This document shows positions 9,440 through 20,241 of a DNA stretch of 64,000 nucleotides, piece after piece. Within the stretch, counting starts at the first letter, position 1; the number at the start of each line of letters is the position of its first letter. Source of the DNA: Rhodospirillales bacterium (lineage in GTDB: Bacteria; Pseudomonadota; Alphaproteobacteria; Acetobacterales; Acetobacteraceae); the NCBI GenBank assembly GCA_025352565.1, contig JANXTF010000149.1, forward strand, positions 1 through 64,000, given 5' to 3'. The notes under the pieces were generated by a model. The model made no database searches. It had not been told where the DNA came from and worked only from the letters and a program-made list of their open reading frames with translations. The translations under genes were made by a program, and so were the position numbers.

Positions 9440-11407
9440 TCAGCGGCCTGTGACGGCGGGCGCGACAAAACTCGCCTCGTGCCGGATGTCGCGGGCGGCC
9501 GGGACCGCCGGGGCGGCGGGCTGTTGGGTCTGGGCGGGCCGCACCAGCGGCTTGGGGGTGGCGCGCGCCATCGGAACGGAACCGCGGCCGGGCTCCAGCG
9601 GAATGGCGATGGAGGCCTCGATGGCAGCCACGTTGTCGAGTTGCGGCAGCAGGCCGAGCATCGGGCCGATGCGGGCGATGACCTTGCCGGCGGCCGGGGC
9701 GCTCACGTAACCGGCGGTGGAGTAGCCATGGGTGGCGGACGTGGCCTTGGGCTCGTCCAGCATCATATACACGGCGTAGCGGGGCGCGTTCATCGGGAAT
9801 ACGCTCATGAAGGCGCTGACGTTGGTGTGCTTCTTGTAGCCGTGCGCGCCGACCTTTTCCGCCGTGCCAGTCTTGCCGCCAACATAGTAGCCCGGCACCT
9901 CGGCCGGCTTGCCGTAGCCGGCGGTGACCACGAGGCGCATCAGCTTGCGGACCGTGTCGGACGTGGATTGCTGCATGATCCGCTCGCCCTGGGGCTTCAC
10001 GTCGGGCGGCAGGGCCAGAATGGTCGGGCGCAGCACGATGCCGCCATTGGCCAGGGCGGCCGTACCGCGAACCACGTGCAGCGGCGAGACCGCGATGCCG
10101 TGGCCGAAACCCACCGTCATGGTGGCCACGTCCTTCCAGTTGGACGCGGGCGGCACGATCGGCAGGCCGGCCTCGGGAAGCTCGATGCCGATGCGGGAGA
10201 ACATGCCCATGCGGCCGAGCCAGGCGCGCTGCCGCTCGGTGCCGACCGCCATCGCCATGCGGGCGGCACCGAGGTTGGACGAGTAGGCCAGCACCTCGGG
10301 CAGATAGAGCGGGCGGTGCTTGCCCTCGAAATCGGTGATGGTGAAGCGGCCGATATGGATCGGCGCCGAGGCGTCGAAGATGCTCCAGATCTGGGCCGCG
10401 CCGCTGTCGAGCGCCATGCCGGCGGTTTGCAGCTTGAAGGTGCTGCCGGGCTCGTACATGGCATTGACGCCGCGATTGTGGCGGGCGTCCTCGTCGGCCT
10501 TTCCCGCCTCGTTGTTGTCGTAGTCGGGCAGGCTCACCATGGCGATGACCTCGCCGGTGTTGACGTCCATCACGATGCCGCAGGCGGCGATGGCGCTGAA
10601 CTGGGTCATGGCCGAGAGCAACTCGTCGTGGACCACGGCCTGAACGCGCACGTCGATGGACAGGCGGAGTGGAGAGCTGTCCTCGCGCAGCCGCGTGTCG
10701 AAGGCGCGTTCAACGCCACCCACGCCCTTCCCGTCCACGTCCACTTCGCCCAGCACCTGGGCGGCGGCGCGTCCAAGCGGGTAGCGGCGGCGTTCGGTCG
10801 GCTCGAAATAGATGCCGGGGATGCCGAGCGCGTTGATGGCGACCTGCTCGGCGGGGGTGATCTGGCGGGCGAGGTAGATGAACTGCTTGCCGCTGCCGAG
10901 CTTGGCCCGGACGGTCTCCACGTCGAGGCGCGGAAGCACCTTCTTGAGCCTCTCGGTCGTTTCGTTGAGGTCGATCATCTCGCGCGGGTTGGCGTAGAGG
11001 CCGGCGGTGGCGAGCGAGAGTGCCAGCACCTGGCCGTTGCGGTCGGTGATGTTGGCGCGTTGGGCGTGGATGTGGGGCGTGGGTGCGGGCGTCGCCGGCG
11101 TGCCGTCCGGCTTCGGCGGCTCGGGCCGGCGCTCGATTTCGGCCACGCGGGGCTTCACCGGCTGGATCACGGTGGCGTCGGCCAGCTTGACGACCACGCC
11201 CGCGAACAGCAGCGCAAAGCCGCCGGCGGCGATGACCAGGCGGGAGCGGGTCTTGTCGAGCGCGGCGCGGCGCAGCAGGTCCGGCGCCGTGACCCGCACA
11301 TGCTCCATGCGCGGCACCGAAGCGTCGCGCGGCGCGCCGAAGCGGCGGGCGGGGCTGGAGGGCGGCGGGCCTGACGAAGCGGCGGCCGGGGTGGGCCTCC
11401 GCGTCAT
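9440..11407 (-). CDS. ftsI: Peptidoglycan D,D-transpeptidase FtsI (PBP3)
   Basis: FtsI is the septal class B penicillin-binding protein that cross-links strands made by FtsW. The 655-residue protein has a proline-rich cytoplasmic N-terminus, one membrane anchor near residues 57-77, a class B pedestal domain starting at ANITDRNGQVLA, and a transpeptidase domain. The three active-site motifs are present: SxxK in EPGSTFKLQ, SxN in AYSSNLG, and KTG in VGGKTGTAEK. The C-terminus ends in a proline/alanine-rich tail of about 60 residues. ATG at 11407 overlaps the preceding ftsL-like stop as ATGA. Confidence 0.96.
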   Translation of the reverse strand: MTRRPTPAAASSGPPPSSPARRFGAPRDASVPRMEHVRVTAPDLLRRAALDKTRSRLVIAAGGFALLFAGVVVKLADATVIQPVKPRVAEIERRPEPPKPDGTPATPAPTPHIHAQRANITDRNGQVLALSLATAGLYANPREMIDLNETTERLKKVLPRLDVETVRAKLGSGKQFIYLARQITPAEQVAINALGIPGIYFEPTERRRYPLGRAAAQVLGEVDVDGKGVGGVERAFDTRLREDSSPLRLSIDVRVQAVVHDELLSAMTQFSAIAACGIVMDVNTGEVIAMVSLPDYDNNEAGKADEDARHNRGVNAMYEPGSTFKLQTAGMALDSGAAQIWSIFDASAPIHIGRFTITDFEGKHRPLYLPEVLAYSSNLGAARMAMAVGTERQRAWLGRMGMFSRIGIELPEAGLPIVPPASNWKDVATMTVGFGHGIAVSPLHVVRGTAALANGGIVLRPTILALPPDVKPQGERIMQQSTSDTVRKLMRLVVTAGYGKPAEVPGYYVGGKTGTAEKVGAHGYKKHTNVSAFMSVFPMNAPRYAVYMMLDEPKATSATHGYSTAGYVSAPAAGKVIARIGPMLGLLPQLDNVAAIEASIAIPLEPGRGSVPMARATPKPLVRPAQTQQPAAPAVPAARDIRHEASFVAPAVTGR

Positions 11408-12186
11408 TGATTTCCGCCGAAAGCGGGGGCCGCGTAGGCGGTGCCGATGGCCGAAGGCAGCCGGTAGGACCGCGCCATGCCGAGTGCCGACCCGGTTTGC
11501 ATGGGCGCCGCCTGATTCGAGCGGGCGGGTGCGTAGCTGGCAGTGTCATAGGCGGGATTGGCGTAGCTGTATTGCCGGGGAGCTGAGGCCAGCACCGATG
11601 ACACCACAGGGGTCACGACCGGGTTGGGCAGCGCCGCGATCCGCGCCGTGCCTGGGGCCGTGCCTGGGGCCGTGCCTGGCGCGGGGACGCCGCGCGGGGC
11701 GGGGGCCACGGCGCGGGCGGCCATGACCCCGGGCGCCTGCGTTTGCCCCTGCGGTTGCGCGGGCTTCGGCGCCGGCACCGCGGGCGCGGCCTGGGCGATT
11801 GCAACGGGGGCCATGGTCGGCGGGATTGGGGGCAAGGGCAGGTCGTCGGCCGAGCCGAGCTGGGTCTCCAGCGGCAGCGTGTCGGTCTCGGCCGGCAGGC
11901 CCACCGGCGGCAGGCGGCGTTCGAGATCGGCCCAAGTGCTGAACTGCCCAGGTGCGGTCGGACGCAGGCTGAGATGGGAGGCCGCGAGGTCGCCCAGGCG
12001 CTGCGGGTCGCTGAGCAACTGGTATTCGGCCTGCAGCACGCCGGTGCGCGAGCGCGCCGCGTCGGCCGACTTCATCACCTGGGTGATCTCGCGGTCGAGC
12101 AACTGGGCGCGGTGCTTGGTCTGGTACAGGAACAGGCCCGAGCCGAGGGCCAGGAACAGGCACAGCCAAGTGAGCGGTTTGGTCAT
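11404..12186 (-). CDS. ftsL: FtsL-like cell division protein with long low-complexity tail
   Basis: Position between rsmH and ftsI, a single N-terminal membrane segment ([19 protein letters not shown], residues 4-22) and a following coiled-coil-like stretch (residues 25-75, ending in a [11 protein letters not shown] segment) identify this as FtsL, the septal scaffold that acts with FtsQ and FtsB. At 260 residues it is about twice the usual length of 90-130. The extra 150 residues are rich in Pro, Ala and Gln and include a tandem PGTA triplet near residues 170-181. Sequence identity in FtsL is low in general, so the call rests on position and topology. ATG at 12186 overlaps the rsmH stop. Confidence 0.85.
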   Translation of the reverse strand: MTKPLTWLCLFLALGSGLFLYQTKHRAQLLDREITQVMKSADAARSRTGVLQAEYQLLSDPQRLGDLAASHLSLRPTAPGQFSTWADLERRLPPVGLPAETDTLPLETQLGSADDLPLPPIPPTMAPVAIAQAAPAVPAPKPAQPQGQTQAPGVMAARAVAPAPRGVPAPGTAPGTAPGTARIAALPNPVVTPVVSSVLASAPRQYSYANPAYDTASYAPARSNQAAPMQTGSALGMARSYRLPSAIGTAYAAPAFGGNQ

Positions 12187-13151
12187 GCCGCGGCTCCGGT
12201 CGGGGATGCGAGACGTTGGAGAGCCCGCAGGCGCGCGCTGCGCGAGCGGGGATTGGCGTTCACCTCGTCATCCGCCGGACGAAGCGCCCTGGTGGTGAGC
12301 AGGCGGAATGCGGGGGCGGCGGCCTCTGTCATGCCACGCGGGTCGTGGCGGGAAAAACCGCCCTCGCGGCCGGCGGCGGCCAGCATGAAGCGCTTGACCA
12401 GCCGGTCCTCCAGCGAATGGAACGACACCACGACGAGGCGGCCGCCGGGGCCGAGCAGGCTTGCGGCTTGGCCGAGCGCCTTTTCGATCTCGCCGAGCTC
12501 GTCGTTCACGCGGATGCGGAGCGCCTGGAAGCTGCGGGTGGCCGGGTGGATGCCGGGGCGCTCGGGCGGCACCACGCGACGGATGATGGCCGCGAGGCGC
12601 GCGGTGGTGGCGATCGGCTCCTCGGCGCGGGCGGCGACGATGGCCCGCGCGATGCGGCGGGACAGACGCTCCTCGCCCAAACGGAACAGCACGTCGGCGA
12701 GCGCCGTCTCGTCGAGCGTGTTCACGAGGTCGGCGGCGGTGGACCCGTCGCGCCCCATGCGCATGTCGAGCGGGCCGTCGTTGCGGAAGCTGAAGCCGCG
12801 TTCGGCCTCGTTCAGCTGGAACGAGGAGACGCCGAGGTCGAGTACGATGCCGTCGAGCGCGGTCACGCCGGCCGTGCCGAGCAAGCCCAGCATGTCGCCG
12901 AAACGGCCTTCGATGAGGTGCAGGCGGCCGGGGTGGTCGGCGGCCAGGCGGGCGCCGCGCGCGATGGCGTCGGGGTCGCGGTCGATCGCCCAGAGCGTGC
13001 AGGCGGCCTTGTCCAGGATGGCCGAGGCGTAGCCGCCGCCGCCGAAGGTGCCGTCGAGATAGGTTTCGCCGGGAGCGGGGGCGAGCATCGCCAGCACCTC
13101 GCGCAGCATGACGGGGACGTGGCCTTCCTGGGCCATGCGGACCGGCATCAT
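12183..13151 (-). CDS. rsmH: 16S rRNA (cytosine(1402)-N4)-methyltransferase
   Basis: RsmH (MraW) methylates N4 of C1402 in the 16S rRNA P-site using SAM. The 322-residue product has the typical start [13 protein letters not shown], the SAM loop [16 protein letters not shown] near residue 31, [10 protein letters not shown], and the catalytic-domain segments [21 protein letters not shown] and LDMRMG. The C-terminal half contains [16 protein letters not shown] and [13 protein letters not shown]. It is the second gene of the dcw operon; its ATG at 13151 overlaps the mraZ stop. Confidence 0.97.
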   Translation of the reverse strand: MMPVRMAQEGHVPVMLREVLAMLAPAPGETYLDGTFGGGGYASAILDKAACTLWAIDRDPDAIARGARLAADHPGRLHLIEGRFGDMLGLLGTAGVTALDGIVLDLGVSSFQLNEAERGFSFRNDGPLDMRMGRDGSTAADLVNTLDETALADVLFRLGEERLSRRIARAIVAARAEEPIATTARLAAIIRRVVPPERPGIHPATRSFQALRIRVNDELGEIEKALGQAASLLGPGGRLVVVSFHSLEDRLVKRFMLAAAGREGGFSRHDPRGMTEAAAPAFRLLTTRALRPADDEVNANPRSRSARLRALQRLASPTGAAA

Positions 13152-13606
13152 GCGGACGCGCCCGCAATGGTCAGGCCGCGCGAGCGCGCGCGTTCGCGGG
13201 CTTCCGCGCGGCGCCGGTCGGCGGCGGCGGGTTCCCAGATCTGAAAGATGCGCCCAAGGCCCATGAACACGGCGGTGTCCGAAAGGCCGGCATGGGCGAC
13301 GAGGCTTTCCGGCAGTACGATCCTGCCCTCCTTGTCGGCTTCGAGCGGATAAGCGTCCGCGTACAGAGTGGCCGCGAGATCGTCATGCTCCTCGCTGAAC
13401 ACGTCTAACCGTTCCAGCGGAGTCGCAAGCGCCTGAAACGCAGCAATCGGCCACGCCTCGATGCATTGCAGATTATGTGACGGGCGAAGCACAAGACTGG
13501 CCGCCTCGCCGGGCGCGGCGCGCAGGCTGGCGCGGAACGGGGCCGGGATGGAGATACGGCCCTTCGCATCCAGCTTGTTCACATGCGTGCCCAGGAATTG
13601 GGTCAT
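13148..13606 (-). CDS. mraZ: Transcriptional regulator MraZ
   Basis: MraZ is a ring-forming AbrB-fold DNA-binding protein that represses its own dcw promoter in E. coli. The 152-residue protein has the two SpoVT-AbrB repeats, first [18 protein letters not shown] (residues 8-25) and second [18 protein letters not shown]. The C-terminal tail is arginine-rich. The start at 13606 is supported by an AGGAGG Shine-Dalgarno about 10 bases upstream. It is the first gene of the operon, and a repeat array of the expected MraZ-operator type lies 55-100 bases upstream, so autoregulation is likely. Confidence 0.95.
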   Translation of the reverse strand: MTQFLGTHVNKLDAKGRISIPAPFRASLRAAPGEAASLVLRPSHNLQCIEAWPIAAFQALATPLERLDVFSEEHDDLAATLYADAYPLEADKEGRIVLPESLVAHAGLSDTAVFMGLGRIFQIWEPAAADRRRAEARERARSRGLTIAGASA

Positions 13607-13660
13607 CCGGCCGGATTGCCTCCTCCTGGTGGGTGCGCGCGGGCGGCGAAGGGCCTTTGC

Positions 13661-13706
13661 GTGGGAAGATTTGGGATATCATGGGCAAATATGGGCGTCA
13701 AAGGGA
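13661..13706 (-). promoter_or_regulatory. mraZ promoter and putative MraZ operator (five TGGG-type repeats, 10-base period)
   Basis: On the plus strand TGGG occurs at 13662, 13672, 13682 and 13692 and AGGG at 13702, exactly ten bases apart. MraZ of E. coli is known to bind TGGGN repeats with five-base spacers upstream of mraZ, which gives the same period. A plausible minus-strand promoter overlaps the array: TTGACG at 13701-13696, a 17-base spacer, then TATCCC at 13678-13673. A bound MraZ ring would cover the promoter, fitting autorepression. A short palindrome, CCCGCA-TT-TGCGGG, lies just upstream at 13711-13724. Confidence 0.8.
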
Positions 13707-13814
13707 TTGTCCCGCATTTGCGGGCTGGCATCAGGTAGTTGCTGGTTGTCGCCGAATAGCCACGCCGCGTTACGCGGTCGCGCGCAGTATTCATGGTTCG
13801 TTCTTGGGGGAAGA

Positions 13815-14231
13815 GTGCCAGACGGCCTGTAAGCCGGGTTCTGTCCGCCCCCTTTCGGCAGCGGGACGACCATTCATCTGCGACGCGCGTCGCCGCGCGC
13901 CTCGTGCGACCAACCCGGACGGCGGGCGGGAATGCCCCTGCGTCACGGATGCAAGCATCCGCCGCTGGCCGCCCCTATTCGGTCTTGCTCCCGGTGGGGT
14001 TTGCCCTGCCGCCCCTGTTACCAGGGGCGCGGTGCGCTCTTAACGCACCGTTTCACCCTTGCCTGCCGCTGATCCCCGGCGAACCGGAGGCGGCGGGCGG
14101 TTTGTTTTCTGTGGCACTTTCCCTGAGGTCGCCCTCGCCGGCCGTTAGCCGGCACCGTATTCCCGTGGAGCCCGGACTTTCCTCCACCGTGGCGTCGCCG
14201 CCCCGGCAGCGGCCGTCCGGCCGTCTGGCGG
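13815..14231 (-). ncRNA. rnpB: RNase P RNA (bacterial class A)
   Basis: This is the catalytic RNA of RNase P, which matures tRNA 5' ends. Read on the minus strand it contains the conserved GAGGAAAGTCCGGGCTCC core near the 5' end, an AGGGTGAAACGGTGCG segment in the middle, and the invariant 3' segment GGACAGAACCCGGCTTACAG. The two ends form an 11-bp P1 helix: 14229-14219 pairs with 13827-13817. Length is about 415 nt. End points are set from P1 and may be off by a few bases. It lies between mraZ and nth, on the same strand as both. Confidence 0.95.
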
Positions 14232-14235
14232 GCGG

Positions 14236-14264
14236 GTGATGCGCCTGGAGAACGGAGGCGTCAA
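14236..14264 (-). promoter_or_regulatory. Putative rnpB promoter
   Basis: On the minus strand TTGACG (14264-14259) and CATCAC (14241-14236) are separated by 17 bases. The predicted transcription start, around 14229-14230, coincides with the 5' strand of the P1 helix. The -35 is good; the -10 is weak. Confidence 0.5.
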
Positions 14265-14275
14265 TGCCGCGCGGT

Positions 14276-14971
14276 CTATGCTGAACGCCGCATCCGCGGC
14301 GCCGGCGTCTTGTCGGGGAAATTGCACCACTCCGCCGCCACGCAGCGCCAGCACTCCGGCGTCCGCGCCTTGCACACGTAGCGTCCGTGCAAGATAAGCC
14401 AGTGATGCGCGTCGCGCAGCAGGTCGGTCGGGATGCGCTTCACCAAGCCGTCCTCCACCTCCCGTTCGTTCTTGCCTGGCGCGATGCCGGTGCGGTTGCC
14501 CAGGCGGAACACATGCGTGTCCACCGCCATCGTCGCCTGCCCGAACGCCACGTTCAGCACCACGTTGGCGGTCTTGCGCCCGACCCCCGGCAGCGCCTCC
14601 AGCGCCGCGCGATCGGCCGGGACCGCGCCGCCATGGCGCTCCACCAGCAGCCGCGACAGTTCGCCGACGTTGCGCGCCTTGCCCTGCCACAGCCCGATGC
14701 TCTTGATATGCGGCCCGATTCCCTCCGCCCCGAGTGCGGCCATCGCCGCCGGCGTGGGGCCAGCCGCGAACAGACCGGGTGTCGCCTTGTTCACCGAGGC
14801 ATCGGTCGCCTGCGCCGACAGCACCACCGCCACCAGCAGGGTGAACGGGTCGCCATAGGCCAATTCGCTCTGGGGCTCGGGATTGGCCCGCGCGAGGGCG
14901 GCGAGGAACAGCTTCACCCGCTTGCGGGTCATGGGCTTGGCACGGCGCGGCGGGCGGGCGGGGACGGGCAT
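14276..14971 (-). CDS. nth: Endonuclease III
   Basis: Nth is a bifunctional DNA glycosylase/AP lyase that removes oxidised pyrimidines. The 231-residue protein has the helix-hairpin-helix LEALPGVGRKTANVVLNVAF with the catalytic lysine, followed by the catalytic aspartate in VDTHVFRLGNRTG. The C-terminal [4Fe-4S] loop follows the C-x6-C-x2-C-x5-C pattern (CKARTPECWRCVAAEWC). The ATG at 14971 is preferred over the 33-residue in-frame upstream extension, which lacks family similarity. The gene is divergent from the DUF2244 gene, a common alphaproteobacterial pairing. Confidence 0.95.
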   Translation of the reverse strand: MPVPARPPRRAKPMTRKRVKLFLAALARANPEPQSELAYGDPFTLLVAVVLSAQATDASVNKATPGLFAAGPTPAAMAALGAEGIGPHIKSIGLWQGKARNVGELSRLLVERHGGAVPADRAALEALPGVGRKTANVVLNVAFGQATMAVDTHVFRLGNRTGIAPGKNEREVEDGLVKRIPTDLLRDAHHWLILHGRYVCKARTPECWRCVAAEWCNFPDKTPAPRMRRSA

Positions 14972-15060
14972 GGTGACGCCATGATGGACAAACCGACTGG
15001 AAAGTATATCCGGTAGATCCCGGATCTGGCGTTTCCGGCCGCGCGGCCCACATGCCCGCC

Positions 15061-15570
15061 ATGGACCCATTCCCCGACGCGATGTTCTTCGAGGCGGTGA
15101 TTACGCCGCATCGGAGCTTGTCGCGTGCGGGCATGCGGCGCCTGCTGGCGGCGATCTGCCTCATGTGCGGCGCTTCGGCATCGGTGTTCTTCTGGCTGGG
15201 CGCCTATCCGGTGGTGGGCTTCACCGCCATCGAACTCCCGCTCGTCGCGTGGCTGTTGCGCCGCAACGCCCTGGCCGCCCGTGCCAGCGAGATCGTGACG
15301 ATTTCACCCAGCGCTCTTGATATCCGCCGCACAACGCCCGAGGGCAGACGCATCGCCGTCAGCCTGCCGGTGGCCTGGCTTCAGGTCACGCTGCGTGAAG
15401 CTCCTGGCCGTGTGCCAACCCTGCTCGTCGGCACACGCGGCGACCGGCAGGAGATCGGCCGCAGCCTCGGCGAGGAGGAAAAGCGCGACCTAGCGCGCGC
15501 CATCGAGGGGGCGCTGCACCGCTGGCGCAACTTTTTTCCCCCTCCCCCTCGTGGGGAGGGGGGAAGATAA
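15061..15570 (+). CDS. DUF2244 family membrane protein
   Basis: The 169-residue protein begins MFFEAVITPHRSLSRAGMRR after a short leader, the typical DUF2244 opening. Two membrane segments follow near residues 29-46 and 49-65. The soluble C-terminal half contains VTISPSALDIRRTTPEGR and an FFPPPPRGEGGR end. DUF2244 has no established function. ATG at 15052 is an alternative start three codons upstream. The last dozen codons lie in a GC-rich palindromic element (15538-15562), so the natural C-terminus has probably been replaced or extended by that repeat. Confidence 0.8.
   Translation: MDPFPDAMFFEAVITPHRSLSRAGMRRLLAAICLMCGASASVFFWLGAYPVVGFTAIELPLVAWLLRRNALAARASEIVTISPSALDIRRTTPEGRRIAVSLPVAWLQVTLREAPGRVPTLLVGTRGDRQEIGRSLGEEEKRDLARAIEGALHRWRNFFPPPPRGEGGR
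15538..15562. repeat. REP-like palindrome (CCCCCTCCCC / GGGGAGGGGG)
   Basis: A 10-bp perfect inverted repeat with loop CTCGT. It shares the CCTCCCC-CTCGT-GGGGAGG core with the element near 19361-19390 and resembles the palindrome at 58715-58749. It overlaps the 3' end of the DUF2244 coding sequence. No T-run follows on the plus strand, so an ordinary terminator is unlikely. Confidence 0.7.
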
Positions 15571-15575
15571 CGAGG

Positions 15576-15923
15576 TCAGGCGGCCGGCGCGTGCGCGATG
15601 CCCTTCTCGGCCAGCAGCGTCTCCAGCTCGCCCGACTGATACATCTCGGTCACGATATCGCAGCCGCCGACGAATTCGCCGCCCACATAAAGCTGCGGAA
15701 TGGTCGGCCACTGCGAGAAGCTCTTGATCCCGTCGCGCAGTTCCGCATCCTCCAGCACGTTCGCGGTATGGAACTTCACGCCCAGATGCGTGAGGATCTG
15801 CACCACCCGGGCGGAGAAGCCGCATTGCGGGAACAGCGCGTTGCCCTTCATGAACAGCATCACCGGGTTGACGGCGATGTCGGACTGGATTTTGGCGATC
15901 GCGGGCGTCGTGGTCTGGCTCAT
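15576..15923 (-). CDS. grxD: Monothiol glutaredoxin, Grx4 family
   Basis: A 115-residue CGFS-type glutaredoxin, a family that binds and transfers [2Fe-2S] clusters, often with a BolA partner. The active site [13 protein letters not shown] is near residue 33, and the glutathione-binding [20 protein letters not shown] is near residues 72-91. The ATG at 15923 begins [16 protein letters not shown], the usual N-terminus. The bolA gene lies 13 bases upstream on the same strand, so the two products probably form the known Grx-BolA complex. Confidence 0.95.
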   Translation of the reverse strand: MSQTTTPAIAKIQSDIAVNPVMLFMKGNALFPQCGFSARVVQILTHLGVKFHTANVLEDAELRDGIKSFSQWPTIPQLYVGGEFVGGCDIVTEMYQSGELETLLAEKGIAHAPAA

Positions 15924-15936
15924 GGGAAAACCTCGT

Positions 15937-16170
15937 TCAAGCGGGAAAGGATGTCTGCAGCGCGAGGGCGTGAAGCTCGCCCCCCATGCGGCCGCGCAGG
16001 GCCGCGTAGACAATCTGATGCTGGCGCACGCGCGAAATGCCGCGGAAGCTCTCGCTGACCACGCTGGCGGCATAGTGGTCGCCGTCGCCGGCGAGGTCCT
16101 CGATGGACACCACGGCATCCGGCAGCGCCGCCTTGATCAGGGCCTCGATCTCCGCACCCGCCATCGCCAT
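15937..16170 (-). CDS. bolA: BolA family protein
   Basis: This 77-residue protein matches the BolA fold (class II KH-like). It has [21 protein letters not shown] followed by the helix-turn region [28 protein letters not shown] with the conserved histidine. BolA proteins pair with monothiol glutaredoxins in iron-sulfur cluster sensing or delivery. It sits between purL and grxD on the same strand, a conserved alphaproteobacterial order. The start could be 16170 or the second ATG at 16164. Confidence 0.93.
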   Translation of the reverse strand: MAMAGAEIEALIKAALPDAVVSIEDLAGDGDHYAASVVSESFRGISRVRQHQIVYAALRGRMGGELHALALQTSFPA

Positions 16171-16181
16171 TGCCGAAACTC

Positions 16182-18358
<2,177 letters not shown>

Positions 18359-18362
<4 letters not shown>

Positions 18363-19039
18363 GCCGCGAGCCCGTCGAACAGGGGTTTGCCATCGGTGCC
18401 GCCCATCAGCGGATCGACCAGATCCTCCGGATGCGGCATCAGCGCCATGACGCGGAAGCCGGGAGCATAAATGCCGGCGATGCCGCGCGCGCTGCCGTTG
18501 CGGTTGGCTTCCGCTGTCATGTCGCCTTCAGGCGTGACATAGCGGAACGCCACCAGCCCCTCGCCCTCCAGCCGGTCCAGCGTCGCGTCATCCGCGAAGT
18601 AGTTGCCGTCGCCATGCGCCATCGGCGCCCGGAACACCTGCTTGGCCGCATACTTCCCGGCAAACACGGTGTCGTTGCGCTCCACCCGCAGGTGGCAGTC
18701 CATCGACAGAAACCGCAGGCCGGCATTGCGCAAAAGCGCCCCCGGAAGCAGCCCGGCTTCCGTGAGGATCTGGAAGCCGTTGCACACCCCCATCAGATAC
18801 CCGCCCCGCGCCACATGAGCCCGGATCTCCGCCATCACCGGCGACTGCGCCGCCATCGCCCCGCAGCGCAGATAATCGCCATAACTGAATCCGCCCGGCA
18901 CCACGATGAGGTCAAGCCCCGACAGATCGGTCTCCCGATGCCAGATCATGCGCGGCTTGCGGCCCGAACTGCCTTCCAGCGCGATCGCCATGTCGCGCTC
19001 CCGGTTGATCCCCGGAAACACCACGATCCCCGCCTTCAT
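18359..19039 (-). CDS. purQ: Phosphoribosylformylglycinamidine synthase subunit PurQ
   Basis: PurQ is the class I glutamine amidotransferase subunit that supplies ammonia to PurL. The 226-residue protein has the oxyanion region [18 protein letters not shown], the nucleophile in [13 protein letters not shown] near residue 87, and the His-Glu pair in [13 protein letters not shown] near the C-terminus. Length is normal. It begins two bases after the purS stop and overlaps the purL start, so all three subunits should be co-translated. Confidence 0.97.
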
Positions 19040-19041
19040 CG

Positions 19042-19281
19042 TCAGGCGACCTCGACCCGGAAGCTCTCGATCACCATGTTGGCCAGGAGCTTGCGCGCCA
19101 TCTCCTCGGCCCGCGCCTTCGCCCGTGCCGGGTCGGTCTCGTTCAGCTCAAGCTCGATCACCTTGCCCGCGCGCACCTCGCCCACCTCGGGGAAGCCCAG
19201 GCCGTGCAGCGCCTGGCCAATCGCCTTGCCCTGCGGGTCGAGCACGCCGGATTTCAGCATGACTGTAACGATTGCCTTCAT
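19042..19281 (-). CDS. purS: Phosphoribosylformylglycinamidine synthase subunit PurS
   Basis: PurS is the small dimeric subunit that bridges PurL and PurQ. The 79-residue product begins [20 protein letters not shown], contains [21 protein letters not shown], and ends in a helix with [11 protein letters not shown], all typical of the family. ATG at 19281 is chosen because the 25 in-frame codons upstream lie in a repeat-rich region (19324-19390) without family similarity. Confidence 0.96.
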   Translation of the reverse strand: MKAIVTVMLKSGVLDPQGKAIGQALHGLGFPEVGEVRAGKVIELELNETDPARAKARAEEMARKLLANMVIESFRVEVA

Positions 19282-19323
19282 GGCGATTTCTGACCCTGGT
19301 TCGTGCCGTTGCCCCCCGCCCCG

Positions 19324-19390
19324 CCCTCCCATCGAAAGGGAGGGAGCAGGACGCATCCGCCTCCCCCTCGTGGGCCCCCTCGTGGGGAGG
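19324..19390. repeat. Intergenic GC-rich palindromes between purC and purS
   Basis: Two palindromic units are present. The first is CCCTCCC (19324-19330) and GGGAGGG (19338-19344) around loop ATCGAAA. The second is a CTCCCCCTCGTGGG unit beginning near 19361, immediately followed by CCCCCTCGTGGGGAGGG up to 19391. The second unit shares its core with the element at 15538-15562. The position inside the pur operon could affect mRNA stability or termination. Confidence 0.6.
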
Positions 19391-19401
19391 GCAGCCTCTC
19401 G

Positions 19402-20166
19402 CTACTGAATGGTCTCCGGACCCTTCATGTCCCGCATCCCCGCCTCGGGCAGGATGCCGAGGCGCTTGGCGACCTCCTGGTAGGCCTCCTCGACGCGGCC
19501 CATGTCCCGGCGGAAGCGGTCCTTGTCCATCTTCTCGTTGGTCTTGCTGTCCCATAGCCGGCAATTATCCGGGCTGATCTCGTCGGCCAGCACGATCCGC
19601 ATGTCCTCGTTCTCCCACAGCCGGCCGAACTCGATCTTGAAATCGACCAGCGTGATGCCGACGCCCAGGAACAGCCCGGTGAGGAAATCGTTTATCCGCA
19701 GGGTTAACGCCACCATGTCGTCCATGTCCGGCGGTGCCGCCCAGCCGAACGCGGTGATGTGCTCCTCGGCGACCATCGGGTCGCCCAGCGCGTCGTTCTT
19801 ATAATAGTATTCTATTATGCTCCTGGGCAGCCGCGTGCCCTCGGCGATGCCCAGCCGCTTGCTGATGCTGCCGGCGGCCACGTTGCGAACCACCACCTCG
19901 ATCGGGATGATCTCCACTTCCCGAATCAGCTGCTCGCGCATGTTCAGCCGCCGCACGAAATGCGTCGGCACGCCGATCTCGGCCAGGCGCAGCATCAGGT
20001 ACTCGCTGATGCGGTTGTTCAGCACGCCCTTGCCGGTGATGATGCCCTTCTTCTCGCCGTTGAGGGCGGTTGCATCGTCCTTGAAGTATTGCACGAGGGT
20101 GCCGGGCTCCGGCCCCTCGAACAGGATTTTCGCCTTACCTTCGTAAAGCTGGCGGCGACGGGCCAT
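19402..20166 (-). CDS. purC: Phosphoribosylaminoimidazole-succinocarboxamide synthase
   Basis: PurC (SAICAR synthetase) ligates aspartate to CAIR using ATP in purine synthesis. The 254-residue protein begins [20 protein letters not shown], the nucleotide-binding glycine-rich strand. It contains the signatures [16 protein letters not shown] and [11 protein letters not shown], plus [15 protein letters not shown] near residue 205. All are in the correct order at the usual length. It precedes purS on the same strand with about 120 bases of repeat-rich DNA between. Confidence 0.97.
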   Translation of the reverse strand: MARRRQLYEGKAKILFEGPEPGTLVQYFKDDATALNGEKKGIITGKGVLNNRISEYLMLRLAEIGVPTHFVRRLNMREQLIREVEIIPIEVVVRNVAAGSISKRLGIAEGTRLPRSIIEYYYKNDALGDPMVAEEHITAFGWAAPPDMDDMVALTLRINDFLTGLFLGVGITLVDFKIEFGRLWENEDMRIVLADEISPDNCRLWDSKTNEKMDKDRFRRDMGRVEEAYQEVAKRLGILPEAGMRDMKGPETIQ

Positions 20167-20241
20167 GTCGGCTCCCTGAATAAAGCCGGGCTATAGCAGC
20201 GGGGACACCGAGATACCACGCCTCAGTATTTTCCGGATCGC

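Noticed and set aside
8110-11374. Long plus-strand frames (447 and 831 codons) opposite murE and ftsI
   Set aside because: Composition is Gly/Ala/Arg/His-rich with no motif, while the minus strand has intact catalytic motifs in the same place.
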